From assembly GCA_002307035.1 (NCBI GenBank), contig DBTL01000012.1:1-30891 (forward strand): a stretch of 30,891 nucleotides of DNA, read 5' to 3'. A program made the translations under genes and the position numbers. The notes below the pieces were generated by a model. That model was not told the DNA's origin and made no database searches. It saw nothing but the letters and a program-made list of their open reading frames with translations. Source of the DNA: Bacteroides sp. UBA1317. GTDB lineage: Bacteria > Bacteroidota > Bacteroidia > Bacteroidales > Bacteroidaceae. How positions within the stretch are numbered: position 1 is the first letter of the stretch; each line of letters begins with the position of its first letter. Below are positions 1-9,044 of the stretch, in pieces.

Positions 1-1
1 A

Positions 2-895
2 GGCGGCGGACGCTATGGACAAAAAAATGTGATACTCGATCATCTTTCCGTTAGTTGGTCTATTGATGAGTGTCTTTCGATGTATAAAATGCAAAACCTC
101 ACTGTACAGTGGTGCCTCGTAGCACACAGTCTCAACAAATCGGTGCATACGAAAGGTAGTCATGGCTTCGGAGGAATTTGGGGAGGCTATAAAGCCACTT
201 TCCATCATAACCTGTTGGCTTGTAATTCCAGTCGAAATCCTCGTTTTGCATCGGTGGATAGTACCAAAATGGTTGATTATCGTAATAATGTGATTTACAA
301 CTGGGGCTTTAAATCAGCTTATGATGGCGGACATTATGGGGAAATTAATATAGTGGGTAACTATTATAAACCCGGTCCTGCATCCCTACATCATAGAATA
401 CTTGATATAGCCGAAGATGGTACAGGACGATATTACATAGCTGATAACGATATGGAAGGTGATGCTGCTGTGACGGCTGATAATTGGGGAGCAGTAGGCG
501 GAAAAGATGTGCAAGCATCACATGCTACGTTGCCATTTACTTATGAGCCTATATGCCAAGATACCCCTCAGCAGACTTATAAACGGGTTTTGGACTCTGT
601 TGGATGCAGTTTTCATAGAGATGCTTATGACAAACATATACTATTGCAAGTACGTAGCGGGTTAGGAACCGATGGAGAAAATGGGCTCATTAATTCACAG
701 AACGATGTTGGAGGGTGGCCTCTGCTTCGTACAGATAAAGCTCCTTTAGACACTGATGCAGATGGGATGCCAGATGAATGGGAACTCAAGCATAAGTTAA
801 ACCCTAAAGATGCATCTGATAATAATGCTTATACATTTAGTTTAAAATACACCAACATAGAGATATACCTCAATTCTTTGCTTTCTGACAAATAG
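2..895 (+). CDS. Pectate lyase, PL1-like, 5'-truncated by the window edge
   Basis: The frame is open from base 2, so the gene starts upstream of the window; a GTG at 29 is an internal codon. The first visible residues, GGGRYGQKNVILDHLSVSWS, and the later SRNPRF motif (about 68-73 residues after that GTG) are typical of right-handed beta-helix pectate lyases of family PL1 in Bacteroidota. The Arg of the NPR motif is expected to be the catalytic base of beta-elimination. The last ~48 residues hold an Asp-rich calcium-binding-type stretch (DTDADGMPDEWE), common at the C-terminus of these enzymes. It would cleave de-esterified homogalacturonan at the cell surface or in the periplasm. The signal peptide is outside the window. 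Two secreted glycosidase-like genes follow on the same strand, consistent with a pectin utilisation locus. Confidence 0.85.
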   Translation, partial: GGGRYGQKNVILDHLSVSWSIDECLSMYKMQNLTVQWCLVAHSLNKSVHTKGSHGFGGIWGGYKATFHHNLLACNSSRNPRFASVDSTKMVDYRNNVIYNWGFKSAYDGGHYGEINIVGNYYKPGPASLHHRILDIAEDGTGRYYIADNDMEGDAAVTADNWGAVGGKDVQASHATLPFTYEPICQDTPQQTYKRVLDSVGCSFHRDAYDKHILLQVRSGLGTDGENGLINSQNDVGGWPLLRTDKAPLDTDADGMPDEWELKHKLNPKDASDNNAYTFSLKYTNIEIYLNSLLSDK

Positions 896-986
896 CGTAG
901 CATTTATATCATTACTTATTATAGATCGTATTGAGCTATTCTATAAATTTGTATTGTCTATTAATCTATTTATCACCAACGATACC

Positions 987-3098
987 ATGAAGAAACTATT
1001 TTATTCGTTTACTGCTTTAGTGCTTGTTGCATGCGGTGCCTTTGCTAAGCAATTACCTATTGATCGCAAGGCTCTTGTAACTCGTAATAATCCGCAAGTT
1101 ACCTCTTTTGATTCTCTCTCTTCTCTTTCAGTAGGAAATGGAGAATTTGCCTATACCGTAGATGCTACAGGTTTGCAAACATTTCCGGCTCAGTATTCGC
1201 AAGGGGTGCCTTTGGGCACGCAAAGTCAATGGGGTTGGCACTCATTTCCAAATCCGGAGAAGTTTACACCTCAGGAAGCACTAAAAGACTATGATTTTGG
1301 CCGTGGTCGTATGGAACCTTATTCTGTTGAGTTTAAGGAAGATGGACGTAATAAAGATGCATCTAACTGGTTACGGGCCAATCCTCATCGCTTGCATTTA
1401 GGTATTGTTGGCTTGGAGTTGGCCGAAGGTATTACTCCTGCAAAGTTTACTAATATTCATCAAACACTTGATATGTGGCAGGGCGTTATCCGCAGTAGTT
1501 ACAAAATATCAGGTGTATCTTATAAGGTTGAAACTGCTGTTCATCCGCATGCTGATATGATTGCTGCCCGTGTTACATCCAATGGAAATAAGGACATCAA
1601 TTTCCGCTTTCCTTATCCTACCGGAGGACATTCCGATGATGCATGTTTGTGGAATGCTAATGATAAGCACTCTACTACTCTTGTTTCACAAAATGCGAAC
1701 TCAGCCGTGCTAAAACGTCAAATAGATGATACAGTTTATTACGTTACTATCCGTTGGGAAGGCAAAGCCACGCTAAGAGAGAAAGAGAAAAACTATTTTG
1801 TACTTACTCCTCAGGGCAAAACCATCGACTTTACTTGTGCTTTTACTTCAGAAGTAGCTTCTACAGAAAAAGCAACTGTGGCAGAAACATTGAACGCTTC
1901 AGCTAATTATTGGAATGGTTATTGGAAGAAGGGTGCTGCAGTCGATTTTTCCCTATGCAAAGATACACGTGCCAAAGAATTGGAACGTCGTGTGGTGCTT
2001 AGCCAATATTTACTTGCTATTCAGTGTGCAGGAACAACTCCTCCACAAGAGACGGGCCTGACTTATAACTCTTGGTTTGGCAAGTTTCATCTTGAAATGA
2101 TATGGTGGCATCAGGCACAATTTGCTTTATGGAACCGTGCCGATTTACTGGACCGTACTCTTTCTTGGTATGAGAAGGTAGAGCCTATAGCTCGCGAGAT
2201 AGCAAAACGTCAGGGATTTGACGGTATCCGCTGGATGAAGATGACAAATCCTAGCGGGCAAGAAGCTCCTTCTAAAGTAGGCAGTTTCCTTATCTGGCAA
2301 CAACCACATTTTATCTATTTGGCTGAGCTAATTTACCGTTCAAATCCAAATTCTGATGTACTTAAGAAATATAACCGCTTGGTTCAGGAAACTGCTAAGT
2401 TTATGTACTCTTTCGCAACTTATGATGAAGCTAACAAACGTTACGTGTTGAAAGGTGCTATCCCTGCACAGGAAACTCTTCGTGCAGCAGAGACTGTTAA
2501 CCCTCCTTTTGAACTCTCATACTGGTACTACGCTATGCAAACAGCACAAAAATGGCTGGAACGTACGGGGCAAAAACGTAATGTACAATGGGATGAAATG
2601 ATCGAAAAATTATCTCCGCTGGCATACAATAGCGACAAGCTTTATCTGGCAGCAGAAACGGCGCTTGACACATACAAGGACGTTCGTTTCACTTCCGATC
2701 ACATGGCTGTTCTGGGTGCGGTAGGTATTTTACCGATGAACAAACTTATCCGCCAAGATTATATGAAGAATACTTTTGATTGGATATGGGACAACTGGAA
2801 CTGGGACTCTACTTGGGGATGGGATTATCCGATGACTGCCATGAACGCTGCCCGCATGGGCGAGCCTGACAAAGCAGTTGGTGCTTTGCTTATGAATAAG
2901 CGTACCAATACCTATCTGATAAGTGGGCACAATTATAAAGATGAACGTTTGCGTGTTTATCTTCCAGGTAACGGTGGTTTGCTAACTGCTGTGGCAATGA
3001 TGTGTGCCGGTTGGGATGGCTGCACTGTAGAAAATCCGGGTTTTCCGAAAGACGGAAAGTGGAACGTGCGTTGGGAAGGATTAAAGCCAATGCCATAG
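987..3098 (+). CDS. Secreted six-hairpin glycosidase-like protein
   Basis: The frame is open from 954, but the ATG at 987 is preferred because it opens directly on a signal peptide (MKKLFYSFTALVLVACGAFA). The product is about 703 residues. An N-terminal beta-rich part (about 25-320) is followed by an all-helical catalytic-type part with aromatic-rich motifs: KFHLEMIWWHQ near residues 364-374 and WGWDYPM near 608. This arrangement is that of (alpha/alpha)6 glycosidases resembling GH65/GH95-type enzymes. I cannot assign the exact family or substrate. Glutamates in LEM and in the AETVNPPFELSYW segment are candidate acids, by inference only. The gene lies 91 bp after the pectate lyase and 28 bp before the next glycosidase-like gene, suggesting co-transcription and a pectin-derived oligosaccharide as substrate. 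Confidence 0.65.
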   Translation: MKKLFYSFTALVLVACGAFAKQLPIDRKALVTRNNPQVTSFDSLSSLSVGNGEFAYTVDATGLQTFPAQYSQGVPLGTQSQWGWHSFPNPEKFTPQEALKDYDFGRGRMEPYSVEFKEDGRNKDASNWLRANPHRLHLGIVGLELAEGITPAKFTNIHQTLDMWQGVIRSSYKISGVSYKVETAVHPHADMIAARVTSNGNKDINFRFPYPTGGHSDDACLWNANDKHSTTLVSQNANSAVLKRQIDDTVYYVTIRWEGKATLREKEKNYFVLTPQGKTIDFTCAFTSEVASTEKATVAETLNASANYWNGYWKKGAAVDFSLCKDTRAKELERRVVLSQYLLAIQCAGTTPPQETGLTYNSWFGKFHLEMIWWHQAQFALWNRADLLDRTLSWYEKVEPIAREIAKRQGFDGIRWMKMTNPSGQEAPSKVGSFLIWQQPHFIYLAELIYRSNPNSDVLKKYNRLVQETAKFMYSFATYDEANKRYVLKGAIPAQETLRAAETVNPPFELSYWYYAMQTAQKWLERTGQKRNVQWDEMIEKLSPLAYNSDKLYLAAETALDTYKDVRFTSDHMAVLGAVGILPMNKLIRQDYMKNTFDWIWDNWNWDSTWGWDYPMTAMNAARMGEPDKAVGALLMNKRTNTYLISGHNYKDERLRVYLPGNGGLLTAVAMMCAGWDGCTVENPGFPKDGKWNVRWEGLKPMP

Positions 3099-3126
3099 GG
3101 CGATTCTAAACTTATAAATAGCTTTT

Positions 3127-6100
3127 ATGAACAAATATCACCTGTTTTTTTTGCTTTGCCTTTTCTTTGGGGCAGCAGAAAAACTTTTAGGGCAGGCTCC
3201 TACAAAGCGGATTGGCGATTTTATAGAATCGACCTCTTACAATGAGCATAAACGTGGAGTATCCCGCTCGCTGCAGTATCATCCGGATGGAGAAGATTTT
3301 GTTTCGATTAATGGAGTGAACCGTTATACGCGTGCGCTTTATGCCAGAACTTCTCCTTTTCGTCTCGAAACGAGTGATCGACCTGTGTTTGCAGCTTATG
3401 ACAAACGGAATAGCAAGAATATCCGTTTTCGTGTGATCACAGGAAAGACTTCTGTTGCTCTGGATTCTGTTTCTTTCTGTGAAGCTCGCTACACACCTGG
3501 ACGTCGGAGTTACCGATTAACAGATCCTTCTTGGGGAAAAGGGAAGCTCTTTATCTCTGTCTTGTCTTTTCCGGATAAAGACGGTGCTGTTTGGAAAATA
3601 ACAGCTTCTGATATGCCGGTTGGTGCTAAACTGACTTGTTTGCTTTCCGAAATAAAAGCGAAACGTCTGAATCGTAATGGTGATATGGGTGCTGATCCGG
3701 CTGATAGCTTTGAAGCGCCGGAACATCCTTTGTCCTTGCAGCAATGTCAACTTTCGCTGGCTTCTGTTGGCTATCTGGTTTTAGAGAATCTCGCTTTGCG
3801 AGTTCCGGAAATGTCGGAAGGAAGTTCTCTGTATGAAAAGGCAGAGCAGGCTCGTGTTGCATTGGCTTCTCGGATCAAGATAAATACTCCAGACGCCTAT
3901 TTCAATACATTAGGTGGGGCCCTTTCTGTTGCAGCCGATGCTATTTGGGATGGTGAAGTTTGGTTGCACGGGGCAGTAGGCTGGCGAATGCCACTTAGCG
4001 GTTGGCGTGCTGCATATACGGGTGATGCTCTTGGTTGGCACGATCGCGCCCGGAAGCATTTCGATGCTTATGCTGCTAGTCAGGTAACCGCTGTGCCACA
4101 AACGATTCCCCATCCGGCACAAGATCCTGAGATGAACCTTGCTCGTTCGATTAAACAGTGGGGAACCCCTCAATATAGCAACGGATACATCTGCCGTAAT
4201 CCGCACAATCCTAATCAGATGCACCATTACGACATGAATCTTTGCTACATTGATGAACTGCTTTGGCACTTCAATTGGACGGGTGATTTAGACTATGCCC
4301 GCCAGATGTGGCCTGTCATTGTTCGCCATCTTGATTGGGAGAAACGTAATTATGATCCCAATGGCGATGGACTTTATGACGCTTATGCCTGCATCTGGGC
4401 AAGCGATGCGCTTTATTATAGTTCAGGTGCGGTAACTCATTCGTCTGCTTATAACTATCGCGCCAACAAAATGGCTGCAGAGATAGCCTCTAAGATCGGC
4501 GAAGATCCTGCTCCTTATCGCGCTGAGGCTGAAAAGATACTGAAAGCACTTAACGCTCGCTTGTGGATGCCTTCAAAGGGGCATTGGGCCGAATATCAAG
4601 ATTTCATGGGGCATGGTCGTTTGCATGAAAGTGCTGCTGTGTGGACTATCTATCATGCGATTGATAGCGAAACGGCTGATCCTTTTCAATCTTATCAGGC
4701 CACTCGATATGTAGATACTGAAATACCTCATATACCTGTCGTTGCCAAAGGCTTGAAAGATGAAGGTTATGCTACTGTTTCTACTACCAACTGGTTACCT
4801 TATTCATGGAGCATCAACAATGTTGCTTTTGCTGAGGTGATGCATACCTCTCTTTCTTATTGGCAAGCCGGGCGCAACGATGAAGCTTTTAAGTTGCTTA
4901 AAAGCTCCGTACTCGATGGGATGTATCTTGGAGGAAGTCCCGGCAACTTCGGTCAGGTCAGCTTTTATGACGCTGCCCGCGGAGAGTGCTATCGGGATTT
5001 TGGTGATCCTATTGGCGTTGCCTCTCGTGCTCTTATACAAGGGCTTTATGGTATCCTTCCTGATGCGCTTAATGGTAAGTTGCTCATTCGTCCGGGTTTC
5101 CCTGCCGAATGGCCTTATGCTTCGCTTGTTACGCCCGATGTGTCGTTTGATTATCATCGTGAAGGGAGGACGGATGTTTACAAGATAGCGCAACACTTTA
5201 GTAAGCCATTGTCTCTTGAATTGCAATCTCGTGCTCGGATGGATAAAGTTGTTCGCCTTACTATTAATGGGCAACCTGCAACATGGAAACAAGTTGAAAT
5301 ATCTGTTGGCCAGCCTGTTTTGTCCATAACAGTTCCTGCAGCTACTACTTGTGAAATAAAGATAGAGTGGGGAGGTAGCTTAATTAAAACAACGATTGCC
5401 GATGCAGGTCGTAGTTTTAAGGTTGGTGATCGCTTCCAATTGGCGTTATCCCAGTATAAAGTGAATAAATTATATGATCCGCAAGGTGTGTTAGAGGATG
5501 CGAAAGTCAATGGAAAAGAAATTGAAGGGCGAGTGTGTGGAGAGGTAGGAAGTCGTACCTTGTTTGCTCATGTTCGTCAAGGTGACTTGGCGTGGTGGCA
5601 ACCTATCAATGTAGTAGTAAAAGCTGATATCGCTCCTGCGACTCCTGCATTTGAGCATGTTGTTGCAACTTCTTGCCGTCCGGTAAATATGGACACTGCA
5701 TTTAATGCTTCCGTTACGGATATTTTCCGCAATGAATACCTAACGCCTCGTTCTCCTTATACTACTCTTCAACTACCTAAACAAGGAATAGGTGAATGGT
5801 GCCATCCTAAAACTACGGCAGAGATAGACGATTCGGGCATGCGTGCGCAGGTACGTGACGGTTTGCTTTCTACCAAATTGGGCGTGTCTTTCCGCACTCC
5901 GACGCAAGGTAAGAACATCGCTTTCACTTCATTGTGGGACAACTATCCTGATAGCTTACGCATCCGCTTGAATGGTAAAGCTTCTCACGCCTATTTTCTC
6001 ATGGCTGGTAGTACAAATCACATGCAATGTCACATAGCCAACGGTATCATTCGCGTGCATTATAGCGATGGCACTAGTGACACACTTACTTTGATAAATC

Positions 6101-6384
6101 CCGAGAATTGGTGTCCGATAGAACAGGATTTTTTTGTGGATAACATTGCTTTCAAACTCAAAGCTCCCAGACCTTATCGTTTGCATTTAAAGTCCGGTTT
6201 GGTAAGTAATGATCTGGAGAAGGATCTTGGAATTGAAGGTGTTTACGGCCGTCCTGTTGATGGAGGAGCTGCAATCTTACTTGATATGCCTTTGAATCCT
6301 AATAAGGAGTTAAGCTATTTAAGTTTGGAAACCCTTTCAAATGATGTAGTGATTGGACTAATGAGTATAACCCTCCAACCATAG
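3127..6384 (+). CDS. Large secreted DUF4450-like six-hairpin glycosidase
   Basis: This 1085-residue protein begins with a signal peptide (about 1-22, ending LLGQ). Residues ~40-200 (RSLQYHPDGEDFVSINGVNR and following) resemble the DUF4450 N-terminal domain as I remember it. Residues ~265-610 form a helical region with motifs such as DPNGDGLYDAY near 405 and HESAAVW, typical of six-hairpin glycosidases. The segment at ~613-660 (GILPDALNGKLLIRPGFPAEW) is the connection to a C-terminal beta domain seen in GH78/GH95-like enzymes. About 400 further residues form one or more beta domains with little recognisable identity. The likely role is removal of a sugar from complex pectic or other plant glycans; the substrate is unknown. 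It is the last gene of the locus, and its final codons form the left arm of a terminator hairpin. Confidence 0.65.
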   Translation: MNKYHLFFLLCLFFGAAEKLLGQAPTKRIGDFIESTSYNEHKRGVSRSLQYHPDGEDFVSINGVNRYTRALYARTSPFRLETSDRPVFAAYDKRNSKNIRFRVITGKTSVALDSVSFCEARYTPGRRSYRLTDPSWGKGKLFISVLSFPDKDGAVWKITASDMPVGAKLTCLLSEIKAKRLNRNGDMGADPADSFEAPEHPLSLQQCQLSLASVGYLVLENLALRVPEMSEGSSLYEKAEQARVALASRIKINTPDAYFNTLGGALSVAADAIWDGEVWLHGAVGWRMPLSGWRAAYTGDALGWHDRARKHFDAYAASQVTAVPQTIPHPAQDPEMNLARSIKQWGTPQYSNGYICRNPHNPNQMHHYDMNLCYIDELLWHFNWTGDLDYARQMWPVIVRHLDWEKRNYDPNGDGLYDAYACIWASDALYYSSGAVTHSSAYNYRANKMAAEIASKIGEDPAPYRAEAEKILKALNARLWMPSKGHWAEYQDFMGHGRLHESAAVWTIYHAIDSETADPFQSYQATRYVDTEIPHIPVVAKGLKDEGYATVSTTNWLPYSWSINNVAFAEVMHTSLSYWQAGRNDEAFKLLKSSVLDGMYLGGSPGNFGQVSFYDAARGECYRDFGDPIGVASRALIQGLYGILPDALNGKLLIRPGFPAEWPYASLVTPDVSFDYHREGRTDVYKIAQHFSKPLSLELQSRARMDKVVRLTINGQPATWKQVEISVGQPVLSITVPAATTCEIKIEWGGSLIKTTIADAGRSFKVGDRFQLALSQYKVNKLYDPQGVLEDAKVNGKEIEGRVCGEVGSRTLFAHVRQGDLAWWQPINVVVKADIAPATPAFEHVVATSCRPVNMDTAFNASVTDIFRNEYLTPRSPYTTLQLPKQGIGEWCHPKTTAEIDDSGMRAQVRDGLLSTKLGVSFRTPTQGKNIAFTSLWDNYPDSLRIRLNGKASHAYFLMAGSTNHMQCHIANGIIRVHYSDGTSDTLTLINPENWCPIEQDFFVDNIAFKLKAPRPYRLHLKSGLVSNDLEKDLGIEGVYGRPVDGGAAILLDMPLNPNKELSYLSLETLSNDVVIGLMSITLQP

Positions 6385-6400
6385 ATCGGTTGGAGGGCTT
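6371..6400 (+). terminator. Hairpin terminator overlapping the glycosidase stop codon
   Basis: CCCTCCAACC (6371-6380) pairs perfectly with GGTTGGAGGG (6388-6397) around a 7-base loop, followed by CTTTTA. The left arm encodes the last codons of the upstream gene, and the TAG stop lies in the loop. This is a probable intrinsic terminator for the polysaccharide locus. Confidence 0.8.
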
Positions 6401-6490
6401 TTAGTGTATATCCTAATCCATCTCTTTAGTTGAGGTAAGGCAAAAGAACACTAAAGCTAAGTCGTCTTAACGTTAAAAAGAAGTGGTCAC

Positions 6491-6578
6491 ACAACTGCGT
6501 GACTATTGTCCCTTAATTGTGTGACCATCGTCCTGCAACCGTGTGACCATCGTCACTCAGCTGCGTGACCAGATAATC
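6491..6578. repeat. Four degenerate 22-bp tandem repeats with a GTGAC core
   Basis: GTGAC occurs at 6499, 6521, 6543 and 6565, exactly 22 bp apart each time. The surrounding bases also agree: units 2 and 3 share GTGTGACCATCGTC, and units 1 and 4 share CTGCGTGAC. The element is too short and lacks unique spacers, so it is not CRISPR. Twenty-two bp is close to two helical turns, which would place the cores on one face of DNA. Function unknown. Confidence 0.75.
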
Positions 6579-6623
6579 TTCAAATAGAAACCACTTAATC
6601 TTCCTATAGAATGCACTTAGATC
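6579..6623. repeat. Two further ~22-bp repeats continuing the same period
   Basis: Directly after the GTGAC units come two units of a different sequence, TTCAAATAGAAACCACTTA and TTCCTATAGAATGCACTTA, each continuing to ATC. ATCTTC occurs at 6576, 6598 and 6621, so the 22-23 bp spacing of the preceding array continues with a different core. This may be a diverged extension of the same array. Confidence 0.55.
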
Positions 6624-6688
6624 TTCTGTTATCTATGTATAGACAATGAATAAGATATGAGTGTTACTTGGAAGAAGTTCCTATTTGC

Positions 6689-7705
6689 TTATAGCTCCAC
6701 TAAAATACGGAATACTTTGCCCGGATCTGCTGCCCATTCCTTCATCGCATCAGTGGCCTTTTCGGGTTTAACAATCATCGAAATCAGCTCATCTTTAGGA
6801 CAAGTGCCTTGTTTGAGGTAATGAATTACTGCACGAAAATCTTCCGGCAATGCATTGCGAGAACCGCGTATGTCCAGCTCTTTCTGTACAAAATATTTTG
6901 TTTGGAAAGCGACTTCACTCTTAGCATAACCGATGCATACTACTCTGCCGGTGAAAGCAACTTCATCCACAGCCATAACGTAAGTCACAGGGCTACCCAC
7001 TGCTTCAATAATAACGTCAGGACCAAAACCTTCCGTAATCATTTGCAATGATTCGTGTACGTTGTCTGTTTTAGAGTTAATAGTGTGCTGGGCACCAATT
7101 CGTTTTGCTAATGCTAATTTCTCATCATCCAAATCGACTGCAATAACCTTAGCACCACGCAGGGCCGCACGAACAATCGCTCCCATACCAATCATCCCAC
7201 AGCCAATTACCATGACTGTATCAATATCGGTAACTTGAGCACGAGATACGGCATGGAAGCCCACGCTCATAGGTTCAATTAAAGCACAGTCGCGAGGTGA
7301 AATACCCGTTGCGGGAATTACTTTAGCCCATGGCAAAGAGAGATATTCGCTCATGGAGCCGTTGCGTTGCACACCCAACGTTTCGTTGTGTTCGCAAGCA
7401 TTTACTCGTCCGTTTCGGCACGAAGCGCACTTGCCACAGTTGGTGTAAGGATTCACTGTAACACTCATACCCACTTCCAATCCTGCGGGAACGGCACTAC
7501 CGATTGCTTCGATCACTGCACCGACTTCATGTCCCGGTACAACAGGCAATTTCACCATAGGGTTACGGCCTAAATAAGTATTCAGGTCGGAACCACAAAA
7601 CCCGACATATTTAATTTTCAAGAGAACTTCATCTGCTTTCATTGCAGGCTTCTCTACATCAACCACCTTCATTTCCAAAGGAGCTGTAATTTGAATTGCT
7701 TTCAT
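6689..7705 (-). CDS. Zinc alcohol dehydrogenase, probable L-galactonate 5-dehydrogenase
   Basis: This 338-residue medium-chain dehydrogenase has the catalytic zinc ligands C37, H59 and E60, and the structural zinc cysteines C90, C93, C96 and C104. A Rossmann motif GCGMIG lies at 168-173, with the acidic residue D191 after strand 2 suggesting NAD preference. Family resemblance is to threonine/sorbitol dehydrogenases and to E. coli LgoD. In the L-galactose pathway described from Bacteroides vulgatus, an enzyme of this type oxidises L-galactonate to D-tagaturonate in the cytoplasm. It is the last gene of a four-gene minus-strand operon, 46 bp after the permease. The family is clear from sequence; the substrate is inferred from the neighbouring genes. 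Confidence 0.82.
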   Translation of the reverse strand: MKAIQITAPLEMKVVDVEKPAMKADEVLLKIKYVGFCGSDLNTYLGRNPMVKLPVVPGHEVGAVIEAIGSAVPAGLEVGMSVTVNPYTNCGKCASCRNGRVNACEHNETLGVQRNGSMSEYLSLPWAKVIPATGISPRDCALIEPMSVGFHAVSRAQVTDIDTVMVIGCGMIGMGAIVRAALRGAKVIAVDLDDEKLALAKRIGAQHTINSKTDNVHESLQMITEGFGPDVIIEAVGSPVTYVMAVDEVAFTGRVVCIGYAKSEVAFQTKYFVQKELDIRGSRNALPEDFRAVIHYLKQGTCPKDELISMIVKPEKATDAMKEWAADPGKVFRILVEL

Positions 7706-7751
7706 CTTTATTTTTATTAAAATCGATTTTTTAGTGACTAGATTTCTTTTC

Positions 7752-9011
7752 TTAATCTACTATTTTATATCCTTTCCATCCATAGTAAGCACAGAACAAG
7801 AAGCAGATCATTGGTATAATATATGCTATGTAATAGATGTTTTGATTGAGCTGCATGATGTAGGCCGTGAGCTGAGGCAGGCAAGCATTGCCCACAATAG
7901 CCATTACCAAGAAAGCAGACCCGCTCTTTGTATTGCTACCCAATCCTTTTAAAGCCAAAGAAAATTGTGTGGGATACATAATGGACATAAAGAATGATAC
8001 TGCGAGCATGGCATATAGTCCGACTGTTCCGCCACAACAAATGATAACTCCGCACAGGGCTACATTGATAAGAGCGTAGACCAAAAGCATATCTTGTGGA
8101 CGGAATTTGATCATTAACAAGGTACCAATCCACCTTCCTGACAGGAACGCCAGCATGTAGAGTCCGAAGAAAGTCGTTGCTGTGTTTTCTTCTAAACCGG
8201 CGTAGCTACAGCAATATACCAGGAATAAGCTGTTTATTGCCGTTTGTCCTCCGTTATAAAAGAATTGTGCAATGACACCCCAACGTAAGTGAGAACGTTT
8301 CAGCACAGAGAAATTTATCAACTTCCCTCCTTTTTCACTATCACCTTCTACGTTATCTCCTTCTTTTATTTTGGGTAGTTTGGAGAAGACAAAAACGATT
8401 GCAATAACGATTAGTAATAATCCCAAGATTAGATAGGGGAGCTTCATGGAATCAGTTTCCATTTGGATATATCCTTCCCATCCACCGGCAAAATCAGCGG
8501 GCAGAGTTTCGCGCGTATAATGATTGCCACTCAGAACGAGCTTGCTTAGAAACATAGCCGAAATGAATGCTCCCAATCCATTGAATGATTGGGCGAGGTT
8601 TAGTCTTCGGGGGGCTGTTTCCTGATCACCTAAAGCGGTAACATAAGGGTTGGCTGCTGTTTCAAGGAAACACATTCCGGTAGCGATGACGAAGAAGATA
8701 CAAAGATAAGCCCAATATTCCTTCAATATGGCCGCCGGGAAGAATAGAAAACCACCGCATGCGGCTAGTATAAGTCCGAAAATGATCCCCGATTTATAAC
8801 TATAGCGTTTCATAAACATCGCAATAGGGATGGGGAAAATAAAATAAGCCAACCAATAGGCCGTTTCGGTAAATGATGCTTCAAATGCATTTAGTTCGCA
8901 TGTTTTCATTAACTGTCGAATCATCGTTGGTAGCAGATTACTACTGATGGCCCATAAGAAGAACAGAGAGAAAACCAGTGCAAGAGGCAATAAATAATTA
9001 TTTTTTTTCAT
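7752..9011 (-). CDS. FucP-like sugar:proton symporter (MFS), probably for L-galactose
   Basis: The chosen start is the ATG at 9011, giving 419 residues; the longer frame begins at a TTG three codons upstream. About twelve hydrophobic segments are visible. Motifs of the FucP family are present: LFFLWAISSNLLP near the N-terminus, FLETAANPYVTALG with its membrane glutamate, LAQSFNGLG, and MYPTQFSLAL in the second half. FucP transports L-fucose and also accepts L-galactose, of which fucose is the 6-deoxy form, so an L-galactose permease fits the operon. A charged central loop (KIKEGDNVEGDSEKGG) separates the two halves. The gene lies between lactonase-like and dehydrogenase genes with gaps of 33 and 46 bp. 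Confidence 0.85.
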   Translation of the reverse strand: MKKNNYLLPLALVFSLFFLWAISSNLLPTMIRQLMKTCELNAFEASFTETAYWLAYFIFPIPIAMFMKRYSYKSGIIFGLILAACGGFLFFPAAILKEYWAYLCIFFVIATGMCFLETAANPYVTALGDQETAPRRLNLAQSFNGLGAFISAMFLSKLVLSGNHYTRETLPADFAGGWEGYIQMETDSMKLPYLILGLLLIVIAIVFVFSKLPKIKEGDNVEGDSEKGGKLINFSVLKRSHLRWGVIAQFFYNGGQTAINSLFLVYCCSYAGLEENTATTFFGLYMLAFLSGRWIGTLLMIKFRPQDMLLVYALINVALCGVIICCGGTVGLYAMLAVSFFMSIMYPTQFSLALKGLGSNTKSGSAFLVMAIVGNACLPQLTAYIMQLNQNIYYIAYIIPMICFLFCAYYGWKGYKIVD

Positions 9012-9044
9012 GGTATGCAATTGTACTATATTAGTGATTAGGTG

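Larger units (their letters stand above)
6385..6688. other. Convergent intergenic region without genes
   Basis: About 300 bases separate two converging genes. I find no ORF with coding character and no tRNA. Apart from the right arm of the terminator, its main content is a 22-bp periodic degenerate repeat array (6491-6623), flanked by the inverted heptamers AAGTGGT (6481-6487) and ACCACTT (6590-6596). A small GGAA/TTCC hairpin (6671-6682) lies just beyond the stop of the minus-strand operon but is too weak to call a terminator. Confidence 0.6.

Noticed and set aside
3910..5510. Several minus- and plus-strand frames of 100-160 codons inside the large glycosidase gene
   Set aside because: They lie wholly inside a strongly supported gene and show no domain, signal peptide or ribosome-binding site.
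6491..6578. Possible CRISPR array
   Set aside because: The 22-bp units are contiguous and degenerate, without unique spacers, and no cas gene is present.
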